A DNA stretch of 64,000 nt, taken from NCBI GenBank assembly GCA_965228005.1, contig CBDDGV010000004.1, positions 868,001-932,000 on the forward strand, in the 5' to 3' direction. The notes beneath the pieces were generated by a model. The model saw only the letters and a program-made list of their open reading frames with translations, ran no database searches and was not told the origin of the DNA. Position numbers and translations under genes: made by a program. The DNA is from JBCCXZ01 sp965228005 (GTDB lineage Bacteria; Planctomycetota; Planctomycetia; Pirellulales; Lacipirellulaceae). This document shows positions 35,854-43,561 of this stretch, in pieces (position 1 is the stretch's first letter; every line of letters starts with the position of its first letter).

Positions 35854-37641
35854 CTACACATTCGGCTCGCGGGTTCTGCCGCCCACAGCGATTGCGGCGA
35901 CGGCCGCGCAAACGATCCCCAGGGCGAGGAGGCTCCCCGCGTTGAGCGGGCCTCGTGCGTCTCGCCACACAATCATGTAGCCCAAGGCCCCGGCGAACAC
36001 GGCGTAGTACAAGAACACCAGCATCGTCTTGCGGATGACGAGGCCTTCACGACCGACCAAGCCAACGACCGCCGAGGCCGCCACCACGTTGTGGACGCAG
36101 ATCGTGTTCCCGGCGGCCCCGCCCACCGCTTGGAGGGCGACGATCCAGGTTGGGTCGGCGCCGATCTCTTTCCCCACTCCGTATTGGAAGAAAGAGAACA
36201 TCATGTTGCTTACCGTGTTGCTCCCCGCCACCGCGGCTCCGACCCCGCCGATCAGCGGGGACACCAGCGGCCACGCGTCGCCCGCGAGTTGGGCGACGCC
36301 TTTGGCCAGCGCGATCGGCATCTCCGGGTAGCCCTCGCTGCCGCCGGCGCTGTTCAGGAACACCTGCACCATCGGCACGGTGAAGACCAACGCTACCGAC
36401 GCCGCGGCCACGGTTCGGATCGAACGGCTCACCGCCCGAGCCGCCCGGGCCGATGGAACGCGGTGCATGGCTACGACGATCAACGAGACGAGCACAAAGA
36501 CGGAGCCGGGCAAGTAGAGCGGTCGGATGGAATCGCCGATGTCAGTCCCCAAGATGTTGCGGACAGGAATCTGTACCCCGAGCAGCCACCCTTTCAGTGG
36601 AAGGTCGGGCAGCCTCGTGAGCACCAGCAGGGCGGCGACCATCAGGTAGGGCGACCAAGCCAGCCAGAGCGACATGCCCTGCCCTTCCTCGGGAGCGGGT
36701 TCTTCGTGGACTGACCCGCCGGCGGTCCAATCGTCCTCCCAGTCCTCTCGCGGTCCGAACTCCCAAGGGGCCTTGTCTTTCGGCAAGAGCCAGCCCTTCC
36801 GTGCGGCCGGCGCGACGAGTGCAAGGCCGATCAGTGCGCCGAGGATCGAGGGGAACTCCGGCCCGAGTAGAGCTGCTACCAACAGGTAAGGAGCGGTCAT
36901 CGCCAACGCAGCGAACAGTGCGAAGCGCCAGATCGCCAAGCCTTCGCGAAAACTGCGGTTTGGACCGTAGAACCTCGTCAGGAACGAGACCAACGCCAAC
37001 GGCACAAGCGTCCCGACCGCCGCGTGCAGCACCGCAACCTTGACCCCGATGGTGTGCTGGAGCGCGGACGCGCTGGCGAAGCCTTCTGCCGCGGCGAAGT
37101 CCGCCAATGTGCCGGCCCCCTTCAGGCCGTCGGTGACCCCTACCAGGATCGGGGTGCCGCACGCGCCGAACGAGACCGGCGTGCACTGGATGATCATCCC
37201 CGCTGTGACGGCGGCCATCGCAGGGAAGCCCAGCCCGACCATCAGGGGCACCGCGACCGCCGCCGGTGTGCCGAACCCAGCGGAGCCCTCGATGAAAGCG
37301 CCAAACAGCCAAGCGATGATGATCGCCTGCACCCTCCGGTCGGGTGTGATGTCTCGGAAGCTGCGTTTGATCCGCTGCAGCGCGCCGCTCTCGTCAAGCG
37401 TGTTGAGCAGGAGGACCGCCCCCAAGATGATGAACAGCAGCTTGCCCGTGATGATCAGCCCCTTGATGCTAGCGGCGGCGATCCGCAGCGAGGGCACGCC
37501 CCAGACGAACGCCGCCAACGCCACGACCACCAGGTAGCAGACGGGCATCGCCCGGCTGGCCGGCCACTTCAAGAGCACCAGCAGCACGCCCACCGAGGCG
37601 ATGGGCAGCAGCGACAACAGGGCGAGTGCTTCGACGCTCAT
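35854..37641 (-). CDS. L-lactate permease family transporter
   Basis: 595 residues from ATG 37641; the open frame runs further upstream but the added residues are not hydrophobic and look untranslated. The family signature LFGAFIEGSAGFGTPAAVAV is present, with GSNTVSNMMFSFFQYG later in the protein and about 12-14 membrane helices. A central hydrophilic loop (EFGPREDWEDDW...) lies between helices. LctP/LldP proteins import lactate or glycolate with protons. No lactate dehydrogenase gene is adjacent. It is divergent from the MarR gene across 208 bases. Confidence 0.9.
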   Translation of the reverse strand: MSVEALALLSLLPIASVGVLLVLLKWPASRAMPVCYLVVVALAAFVWGVPSLRIAAASIKGLIITGKLLFIILGAVLLLNTLDESGALQRIKRSFRDITPDRRVQAIIIAWLFGAFIEGSAGFGTPAAVAVPLMVGLGFPAMAAVTAGMIIQCTPVSFGACGTPILVGVTDGLKGAGTLADFAAAEGFASASALQHTIGVKVAVLHAAVGTLVPLALVSFLTRFYGPNRSFREGLAIWRFALFAALAMTAPYLLVAALLGPEFPSILGALIGLALVAPAARKGWLLPKDKAPWEFGPREDWEDDWTAGGSVHEEPAPEEGQGMSLWLAWSPYLMVAALLVLTRLPDLPLKGWLLGVQIPVRNILGTDIGDSIRPLYLPGSVFVLVSLIVVAMHRVPSARAARAVSRSIRTVAAASVALVFTVPMVQVFLNSAGGSEGYPEMPIALAKGVAQLAGDAWPLVSPLIGGVGAAVAGSNTVSNMMFSFFQYGVGKEIGADPTWIVALQAVGGAAGNTICVHNVVAASAVVGLVGREGLVIRKTMLVFLYYAVFAGALGYMIVWRDARGPLNAGSLLALGIVCAAVAAIAVGGRTREPNV

Positions 37642-37778
37642 GGAGACGGGCCTAGAGGATTCGGCGAGGGCGCCCCAGGGACGACGGGCGGGGCAGATTA
37701 GAGCTGTAGTGTGACGGCCGCCGCGGACGGCCGCAACACGGGACCGGGATGCCAGCTCCATCAAGACAGGCCGTGGCC

Positions 37779-37812
37779 TTGACAACCAGAAAGTTTACAT
37801 ATAAATTATATG
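37779..37812 (+). promoter_or_regulatory. MarR gene promoter with overlapping palindromic operator
   Basis: TTGACA (37779-37784) lies 17 bases before TAAATT (37802-37807), a reasonable sigma-70 promoter. A perfect 15-base palindrome, CATATAA-A-TTATATG (37798-37812), covers the -10 region, as expected for an autorepressed MarR gene. A closely related sequence precedes the pirin gene (38353-38370). Confidence 0.6.
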
Positions 37813-37849
37813 CACAAGAACCAATGTCTGGGACGATAAGAAACCTGCC

Positions 37850-38323
37850 ATGTCCCCCCTGCAGTCCGAACTGAAGAAGCGGAAGCCGTTCGACAGCCCC
37901 GAGCAGGAGGCCGCGCTGAACGTCATCCGCACCAGCGACTGGGTCGAGAACCGCCTGGGGAGGCTGCTCCGAGACTTCGGGCTGACCAACTCGCAGTACA
38001 ACGTCCTGCGGATCCTCCGCGGCGCGGGCGGGCCGCTGCCGTCGCTGGAGGTGGCCGACCGGATGATCCGAGTCGTTCCGGCGATTACTGGGTTGATCGA
38101 CCGCCTGGAGAAGCAGGGCCTGGTGTCGCGGCGGCGGTGCTCGGAGGACCGACGCGTGGTCTACGTGGAGATTTCTCGCGAGGGGAAGAAGCTGCTGGCG
38201 AAGATCGACAAGCCGCTCACGGAGTTGCACGCTAGGCTGCTGGGGCACCTCTCGAAGGCCGACCTGAAGCAGCTGAGCGAGCTGCTGGAGAAGGCCCGGC
38301 AATCGAAACTCTACACCGAGTGA
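37850..38323 (+). CDS. MarR-family transcriptional regulator
   Basis: 157 residues from ATG 37850. It has the winged-helix core (LTNSQYNVLRILRGAGG, SLEVADRMIRVVPAITGLIDRLEKQGLV) and the wing SEDRRVVYVEIS with the conserved DRR, plus N- and C-terminal dimerisation helices. MarR proteins bind palindromic operators and release them on oxidation or ligand binding. One Cys (in RRRCSEDRR, in the wing) could be redox active. The gene sits at the head of pirin-DoxX-SDR genes and carries a palindrome over its own promoter, so it is the probable repressor of this set. Confidence 0.9.
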   Translation: MSPLQSELKKRKPFDSPEQEAALNVIRTSDWVENRLGRLLRDFGLTNSQYNVLRILRGAGGPLPSLEVADRMIRVVPAITGLIDRLEKQGLVSRRRCSEDRRVVYVEISREGKKLLAKIDKPLTELHARLLGHLSKADLKQLSELLEKARQSKLYTE

Positions 38324-38352
38324 ACCGGGCAGCCCAAAACACCGTACAATAG

Positions 38353-38370
38353 TTGACATATCAATAAAAA
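38353..38370 (+). promoter_or_regulatory. Second MarR-type operator before the pirin operon
   Basis: TTGACATATCAATAAAA closely matches the sequence before the marR gene (TTTACATATAAATTATA): about 13 of 17 positions agree by eye. It also offers TTGA...TCAA as a dyad and a TTGACA -35 element. I infer a shared MarR operator that joins the regulator and the pirin-DoxX-SDR genes in one regulon. Confidence 0.5.
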
Positions 38371-38392
38371 TGCGCCGCGAGGGACCAGGCCC

Positions 38393-39091
38393 ATGATCAC
38401 AATCCGAAAAGCAGCGGACCGCGGCCACGCCAATCACGGCTGGCTCGATTCGTACCACACGTTCTCCTTCGGCGGCTACAGAGACCCGGCGCACCAACGG
38501 TTCCGGGCCCTGCGGGTGATGAACGAAGACCGCGTGCAGCCGGGCCAAGGCTTCGGCGAGCACCCGCACAGCGATATGGAGATCGTCACCTACGTCCTGC
38601 AAGGCCAGCTCGAGCACCGCGACTCGATGGGCAACGGCGAGGTGCTCCACGCCGGAGAGTTGCAGCGGATGACCGCCGGCACGGGAGTGACGCACAGCGA
38701 GTTCAACCCTTCGGCCGAAGAGCCGGTCCACTTCTACCAGGTGTGGCTCTTCCCCGAGCGGAAGGGCTTGGAGCCGAGCTACGAGCAGAAGCGGTTCGCC
38801 GCGGACGGCAGGGAGAACGACCTTCGGCTCGTTGCCTCCCCGGGAGGAGAAGACGGGTCGCTGCGGATCCACCAGGACGCGCGGGTCTACCTCGCTACGC
38901 TCGGTGGTGACGGCGAGGTGAGCTACCCGATCGGGGCGGACCGACACGCCTGGGTGCAGGTGGTCCGCGGGGGCGTGGACCTCAACGGCGTCGCGTTGGA
39001 AGCCGGCGACGGCGCGGCGGTCAGCGAAGAGTCGTCGCTGACCGTCACCGCCGGCGGTGACGCGGAATTGATGCTGTTCGACCTGGCATGA
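38393..39091 (+). CDS. Pirin-family bicupin protein
   Basis: 232 residues, ATG 38393 with GAGG about ten bases before. The N-terminal cupin holds the metal ligands in FGEHPHSDMEIVTYV and GTGVTHSEFN (three His and one Glu), which is the YhhW/pirin pattern tied to quercetin 2,3-dioxygenase activity. The C-terminal cupin lacks ligands, as usual. Length fits YhhW. It is followed by DoxX and SDR genes, an arrangement often seen under MarR control in response to quinones or electrophiles. Its substrate here is unknown. Confidence 0.9.
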   Translation: MITIRKAADRGHANHGWLDSYHTFSFGGYRDPAHQRFRALRVMNEDRVQPGQGFGEHPHSDMEIVTYVLQGQLEHRDSMGNGEVLHAGELQRMTAGTGVTHSEFNPSAEEPVHFYQVWLFPERKGLEPSYEQKRFAADGRENDLRLVASPGGEDGSLRIHQDARVYLATLGGDGEVSYPIGADRHAWVQVVRGGVDLNGVALEAGDGAAVSEESSLTVTAGGDAELMLFDLA

Positions 39092-39142
39092 TTCTTGGAA
39101 ACAACCAACTACTAAACGAACCAACCCGGAGAGGAAACTGAT

Positions 39143-39571
39143 ATGAACACCGCATGGCAAGGCGCGGCGAGCCTGGCGGCTCGGCTGATGATCGCGGGCA
39201 TCTTTGTGATGAGCGCCGTGGGCAACAAGATCCCGCAGTTCAACGGCGTGGCGGAATACATGGCCAGCGAAGGGGTCCCCGCGCCGAAGGTCGCCTTGGC
39301 GGGGGCGATCGTGTTCCTGCTGGTCGGCGGGCTGTCGGTGATCGCCGGGTACAAGACACGCATCGGGGCGGGGCTGCTCTTGGTGTTCCTGGTGCTGGCG
39401 ACGTACTACTTCCACGATTTCTGGACCTTCGAAGGCCAGGAGCAGCAGCAGGAGATGATCCAGTTCATGAAGAACGCGTCGCTGGCGGGAGGTCTGTTGT
39501 TCCTGATCGCCAACGGGCCCGGCGGGATGAGCCTGGACGCCCGAACCCCGGCGGTCGACACAGAAGATTAA
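39143..39571 (+). CDS. DoxX family membrane protein
   Basis: 142 residues with a strong ribosome site (GGAGAGGA). Four membrane helices are seen: AASLAARLMIAGIFVMSAVG, VALAGAIVFLLVGGLSVIAG, GAGLLLVFLVLATYYFHDF and NASLAGGLLFLIANG. The spacing and the 'Y.F.DFW' turn between helices three and four are typical of DoxX-type proteins. Function in this family is poorly known; in this gene set a role in thiol or quinone stress is likely. 51 bases after the pirin gene. Confidence 0.85.
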   Translation: MNTAWQGAASLAARLMIAGIFVMSAVGNKIPQFNGVAEYMASEGVPAPKVALAGAIVFLLVGGLSVIAGYKTRIGAGLLLVFLVLATYYFHDFWTFEGQEQQQEMIQFMKNASLAGGLLFLIANGPGGMSLDARTPAVDTED

Positions 39572-39649
39572 TCTGCTCCACTGGCGGCTGCCGGCCGGAG
39601 CGGTTTGAGTTTGCACCCCATCAACCCAAGCAAATACGGGAGAGAGACG

Positions 39650-40393
39650 ATGGCTTTCAAGATTGAAGGAACGGTTGCTCTGGTGACCGGCGCCAACCGC
39701 GGGATCGGCAAGGCGATTACCGAGACGCTGCTCAAGCACGGCGCCGCGAAGGTGTACGCGGCGGTGCGGGACCCGGCTTCGGCGCAGCCGCTGGTCGACG
39801 CGCACGGCGAGAAGGTCGTGCCGATCGAGTTCGACCTGAGCAAGCCGGAGCAGATCGCGGCCGCGGCCCAGGCGGCTCCGGACGTGCAGCTAGTGGTGAA
39901 CAACGGCGGCGTGTTGAAGACGGAGACCCCGCTGTCGCCGACGGCGTTCGATTCGATGGAATTCGAGTTCGGCGTGAACGTCTACGGCTTCCTGCGGACG
40001 GCGCAGGCGTTCGCGCCGGTGCTGAAGGCCAACGGCGGCGGGGCGTTGGTGCAGCTCAACTCGGTGGTGTCGCTGAAGAGCTTCCCGCAGTTCTCGACGT
40101 ACTCGGCGTCGAAGGCGGCGTCGTACTCGCTGACGCAGGCGTTGCGGGAGGAGCTCGCCGGGCAGGGCACGCAGGTGGTGAGCGTCCACCCGGGGCCGAT
40201 CGCGACCGACATGGGCCACGACGCGGGGCTGGACGAGATCGCGGAGCCGCCGGAGCTGGTGGGCGAGGCGATCGTCGAGGCCTTGGAATCGGGCACGTTC
40301 CACGCATTCCCGGACACGATGGCCAAGCAGATCGGCGGCGCCTACGCGGGGTTCGCGGAGGGCGTGGTGCTGGCGGAGATGAGCGAGGGCTAA
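39650..40393 (+). CDS. Short-chain dehydrogenase/reductase
   Basis: 247 residues from ATG 39650, preceded by GGGAGAGAGA; the longer frame from 39605 adds residues without homology. Cofactor motif TGANRGIGKAI at the N-terminus favours NADP(H), with NNGG for NNAG and the catalytic SxnYxxxK (STYSASKAASY). The proline-rich VSVHPGPIATDMG follows. It is a classical SDR. It ends the MarR-pirin-DoxX-SDR group and has a terminator behind it. The substrate is unknown; a carbonyl or quinone detoxification role fits the context. Confidence 0.92.
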   Translation: MAFKIEGTVALVTGANRGIGKAITETLLKHGAAKVYAAVRDPASAQPLVDAHGEKVVPIEFDLSKPEQIAAAAQAAPDVQLVVNNGGVLKTETPLSPTAFDSMEFEFGVNVYGFLRTAQAFAPVLKANGGGALVQLNSVVSLKSFPQFSTYSASKAASYSLTQALREELAGQGTQVVSVHPGPIATDMGHDAGLDEIAEPPELVGEAIVEALESGTFHAFPDTMAKQIGGAYAGFAEGVVLAEMSEG

Positions 40394-40436
40394 GGGTTTT
40401 GTCCGCCGGCTAGTTTTTGACTCGGATTCGGGTACA

Positions 40437-40481
40437 CGCGGCGATACGCCAAAAGTCGGGCGTATTGTCGCGTGTTTTTTT
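40437..40481 (+). terminator. Intrinsic terminator of the pirin-DoxX-SDR operon
   Basis: A 14-base stem (CGCGGCGATACGCC with GGCGTATTGTCGCG, allowing G-U pairs) is followed by a run of seven T at 40475-40481. It lies 44 bases after the SDR stop. Confidence 0.75.
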
Positions 40482-40541
40482 GGGTAGGGCCTCGCTTTGC
40501 AGGGGTTCGCGGTGATGGGGGCGGACTGAAGGGTTAGTGGT

Positions 40542-41753
40542 TTACGTTCTGGGGCGTCGTGTTTTTCTGGACGAAACTAACAGGGCGGTGAGGAGCAGCG
40601 TGGCGGCGGTTGGTTCGGGGACGGCGGTCACCGGGGAGAGCGGGCCGGTGTACTGCTGCTGCCAGACGAGGATGTCGGCGATGTCGGTGTCGTTATCGCC
40701 GTCGGCGTCGCCGTTACCGTTGACGTTGAACCAGTTGGCCCAGCGGGCGAGGTCGTCGGCGTCGACATCGCCGTCCATGTCGTAATCGGCCTCGGCGAAC
40801 ATCGGGGGTGGAGCCAACGTCCAGCCGATATCGCTTGCCGATGCGGCGTCGAGCGTCGTGAACAACTTGCGGGCGCCTTGGGTGATGGTGGGGTCCATCA
40901 GAGTTTCTTGCACGATACTTGTGCCGTAGACGGTGCTGTCGGTTCCCTCGGCCCAGTGGCCGCAGCCGTTGATGTCGCAGTCGAGCGGGACGTTACCGCC
41001 GAACTCGGCGACGGCGTCTGGGCCGAAGTACTGTTGGGTGCCGAAGTTGACCCAGCTGTCCCAGTTGCTGGAGGCGCCGAGGCCGATGGCATGGCCGAGC
41101 TCGTGAAGGGCGACGGAGAAGAAGTCGTTCTCACCGAAGCTGGGGCTGGTCGTGCTGTCGTAGTGCCAGTTGGTGCTGCCATCGCTGTCGAAGGTGAGGG
41201 CGCCACCCCAGCGGGCGAAGCCGGACGTTTCACCGCGGTTAGTAACGGCGTCGGAGAAGTCGTCAGTGATCTGGTTGAGTTGGTCGATCTCTTCCGAAGT
41301 GAAGCCGCCGCTGGGTGTGCTGCTCCAGCCGAAGCCTCCGGGGCCGCCGCGTCCCAGCGTGTTGCCGCCGAGCGACTGTGCGCCGACATAGATGCGGTAC
41401 TCGTCGGCCGCGATTGTATCGTCAGTGATTGTGACGAGCGATCCGCTGCTAGGGTTCGAGAAGTTGTGGCTCCACTGCCAGGTGACCATGCCGTTGAACT
41501 GCTGGCTGAAGAAGGGGTCGGGGGTGCTGATCTCCGAGAACGTGTCTTCGAGCAGGTCGGAGTAGAACGTCGCGGCGGCTTCCACGGCGACGAGCGCCTG
41601 GGCCCCGGCCGCGGCGCCGTCGGGGTTGCCGGCGCCGAAGAAGCCGCTGGTGTCGTAGGTGTAGTCGAGGACGATGTTCACCGCGTGCGCGGGAGCGGCG
41701 TTGAGCAGGAGTGCGCAGCAGCAGACGACGCAGCGGGCGGTGTGCCTGGGCAT
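40542..41753 (-). CDS. Matrixin-like metalloprotease with dockerin-type repeat and PEP-CTERM tail
   Basis: 403 residues from ATG 41753 with signal peptide (CVVCCCALLLNAAPAHA). The catalytic motif HELGHAIGLGA starts at residue 217; the third His of the metzincin HExxHxxGxxH is replaced by Ala227, so either another ligand is used or it is a pseudo-enzyme. A calcium-type dockerin pair follows near residues 320-370 (DYDMDGDVDADDLARW and DADGDNDTDIADIL). The C-terminus is a PEP-CTERM sorting signal: VPEP, a hydrophobic stretch (TAATLLLTALLVSS) and RKTRRPRT. It is an exported, exosortase-processed protein. The 148-base spacer to the SDR gene contains a terminator. Confidence 0.8.
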   Translation of the reverse strand: MPRHTARCVVCCCALLLNAAPAHAVNIVLDYTYDTSGFFGAGNPDGAAAGAQALVAVEAAATFYSDLLEDTFSEISTPDPFFSQQFNGMVTWQWSHNFSNPSSGSLVTITDDTIAADEYRIYVGAQSLGGNTLGRGGPGGFGWSSTPSGGFTSEEIDQLNQITDDFSDAVTNRGETSGFARWGGALTFDSDGSTNWHYDSTTSPSFGENDFFSVALHELGHAIGLGASSNWDSWVNFGTQQYFGPDAVAEFGGNVPLDCDINGCGHWAEGTDSTVYGTSIVQETLMDPTITQGARKLFTTLDAASASDIGWTLAPPPMFAEADYDMDGDVDADDLARWANWFNVNGNGDADGDNDTDIADILVWQQQYTGPLSPVTAVPEPTAATLLLTALLVSSRKTRRPRT

Positions 41754-42042
41754 CTTGAGTCTCCGTGTTCCTAGGCGGCGCGGGCGGGGTGGAGAGGTGT
41801 CCTGAAGATTGCGCCGCCAGCAGGGCAGCCTACCCGAGGAGGTGGCCATTCGCCAGAGTTTTTTGCTGGGTGTCGAAGATGGGTGGCTTGGGGCGCCATG
41901 CCAACACAAGCGTGGGGGTATCCGGGAACTGAATCACTACACGATGCTACCGGAGTGGCCCCGGAGTGGCCAAGGCATAGAGGCCGGGGCAAGCCTGTCG
42001 CAGGCAGGCGCCGCCCCGGGTTGGATGTTGTCGAGTGTTTGG

Positions 42043-42107
42043 GTGGCACTGGCGTCTCGCCAGTGCTAATCCAACTCGACGCTGCACTGGCAAGATGCCA
42101 GTGCCAC
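42043..42107. repeat. Paired-hairpin (BIME-like) repeat, copy 1
   Basis: Two stem-loops are joined: CACTGGCG-TCT-CGCCAGTG and, after a spacer, GCACTGGCA-AGA-TGCCAGTGC. The same pair occurs at 50331-50407 and 51954-52025. It lies in a spacer with no gene. Confidence 0.8.
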
Positions 42108-42200
42108 ACCGCCCCCCGAGCCGCGGGCGGCTCCGGCCTCGATCGACCGCCGATTGTCGTCGCGCCGATCTCTCGGCCGCGGCAAGGAATCGACAACAAA

Positions 42201-42251
42201 CCCAGGGCTGCGGCCCGCGCTTCGCTGCGCTCTCGCGGGCCTTGCCCTGGG
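42201..42251. repeat. Long GC-rich stem-loop
   Basis: CCCAGGGC...GGCCCGCG at the left pairs with CGCGGGCC...GCCCTGGG at the right, with the loop CTTCGCTGCGCTCT. Intergenic; probably another repeat family member, but only one copy is visible in this window. Confidence 0.5.
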
Positions 42252-42331
42252 CTACACGCCTCGGCCCCTCCAGGGCCGTCTGCACCCCGATCCGGGTATG
42301 GGATTTGTGGCGTCGAATTCCCGCATACCCT

Positions 42332-42389
42332 CACGCTTGCGTGGGCATGTGGATTCGACAACGAGCATGCCCACGCAAGCGTGGGCATG
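42332..42389. repeat. Palindromic CATGCCCACGC repeat element
   Basis: CACGCTTGCGTGGGCATG (42332-42349) is repeated as its exact reverse complement at 42366-42383, and the latter sits inside the near-perfect palindrome CATGCCCACGC-AA-GCGTGGGCATG (42366-42389). I believe such elements recur in planctomycete spacers, which needs a genome search. Confidence 0.65.
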
Positions 42390-42524
42390 GCGCCAATCGG
42401 AGGGTTTTCCAGCCGTTTTTGACTCTCCCCGGGGGCGACGTAGGCTTGGTTGGACCTCTGCGCGCAGTGCCCGCAGAGGCTCGCTTGGAAGCCGGGTGTC
42501 GCGGTGCGTGGGGAGGAGTTTCTC

Positions 42525-43484
42525 ATGAAGCGTTGGACGGTCGTGGTGAGCACGCTGACGGCGGTGCTGCTGCTGGGCGCGGGGGTGACGGCGGACCCGC
42601 AGCGTGCGGTGTCGGTCGACGAGCTGGCGGGGCTGCGGTCCGACTTGGAGTTTCAGGTCCGGACGGCGTACCGGTTCAACGTGCCGGCGCGGGACGCGCG
42701 GTTGGCGGCGATGGAACGAGCGGACCGGGCGTGGCGGGAGTCGCCGCAGAGCGAGGCCGACCGTCAATTGATGGCGGGCTGGCTGCGGGGGGCGATCGCG
42801 GCTTCGATGCCGGGGTCGCGGGCGCCGTTGCCTGAGACGCCCGTGTTCCGCGTGCCGGCGGCGGTTGCGGCGACGGTTGCTGAAGAGACCGTCGTTGAGA
42901 AGCCGATCGGGTCTCCAACGGTTTTCGAGTCCCCTGCCCTTCCTGTTGAGAACACAGCCAGGATTGTTCCGCGGCCGGCGAAACGGCGCGTTGCCGAGAC
43001 AAAGGCTCCGCAGGCTGGCGTCGCTACGGCTCCGGCGGTTGCGCAGCCGAGCGTTGCGGGAGTTGCTCCGAAGCCCGGTCCTGAGTTTCTGGCTTCTGCC
43101 CAGAGGCCCGTCGTTCGTCCTGCCGAAGAGAGTAGTCTGACGATCACCAAGTCCCGGGCGCTCACGCCGCGTCGGCCGGCGGTGGGGGTGAATCTCGCGG
43201 AGCTGACCGTGCGGGTGGCGACGTACCACGACCTGCTCGACGAGATCGAAGCGGCGGTTGCGGAAGCGTCTGCGTGGGACGCGGAAGCGGTGGAGTCGTT
43301 CCGACGATTGGTGACCCGGGCGAAGGAAGAGCACCGTTTCGCGACGCTGTACTACGGCATCCTCAGCGCAAAAGAACGCGACCGGGTGTTGCGGCCGCGC
43401 GACCCGAAGCGCGTGGTGCGGGCTGCTGCCGAAGCGGTGAAGCAGTGGCGGGCGCTGCAGGACCGCGACTTCCTGGCTCCGTAG
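42525..43484 (+). CDS. Secreted hypothetical protein
   Basis: 319 residues from ATG 42525; GGGAGGAG lies 6 bases before it and the signal peptide KRWTVVVSTLTAVLLLGAGVTA follows. The first part of the mature protein is helical (LAGLRSDLEFQVRTAYRFNV), the centre is low-complexity Ala/Pro/Val, and the C-terminus is helical (EIEAAVAEASAWDAEAVESF). No domain recognised. It is 78 bases upstream of the dihydropyrimidinase gene. Probably periplasmic. Confidence 0.65.
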   Translation: MKRWTVVVSTLTAVLLLGAGVTADPQRAVSVDELAGLRSDLEFQVRTAYRFNVPARDARLAAMERADRAWRESPQSEADRQLMAGWLRGAIAASMPGSRAPLPETPVFRVPAAVAATVAEETVVEKPIGSPTVFESPALPVENTARIVPRPAKRRVAETKAPQAGVATAPAVAQPSVAGVAPKPGPEFLASAQRPVVRPAEESSLTITKSRALTPRRPAVGVNLAELTVRVATYHDLLDEIEAAVAEASAWDAEAVESFRRLVTRAKEEHRFATLYYGILSAKERDRVLRPRDPKRVVRAAAEAVKQWRALQDRDFLAP

Positions 43485-43561
43485 CGGCCTCACCCTGAGG
43501 CAAAGCGGGGCCGGCGAGAAGGCGCTGCCGTTTGGTCGGGCGGGTTGGTACAATCCGCGGC

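Larger units (their letters stand above)
41754..42524. repeat. Repeat-rich intergenic region of about 770 bases
   Basis: I see no gene here; open frames in this stretch have no supported start, no ribosome site and shift through repeats. The stretch contains a paired-hairpin repeat (42043-42107), a stem around 42201-42251 and a palindromic CATGCCCACGC element (42332-42389), plus a degenerate relative of the latter near 41896-41925. Confidence 0.6.

Noticed and set aside
41809..42420. Several open frames on both strands in the spacer
   Set aside because: They run through the hairpin repeats, lack ribosome sites and show no family resemblance.
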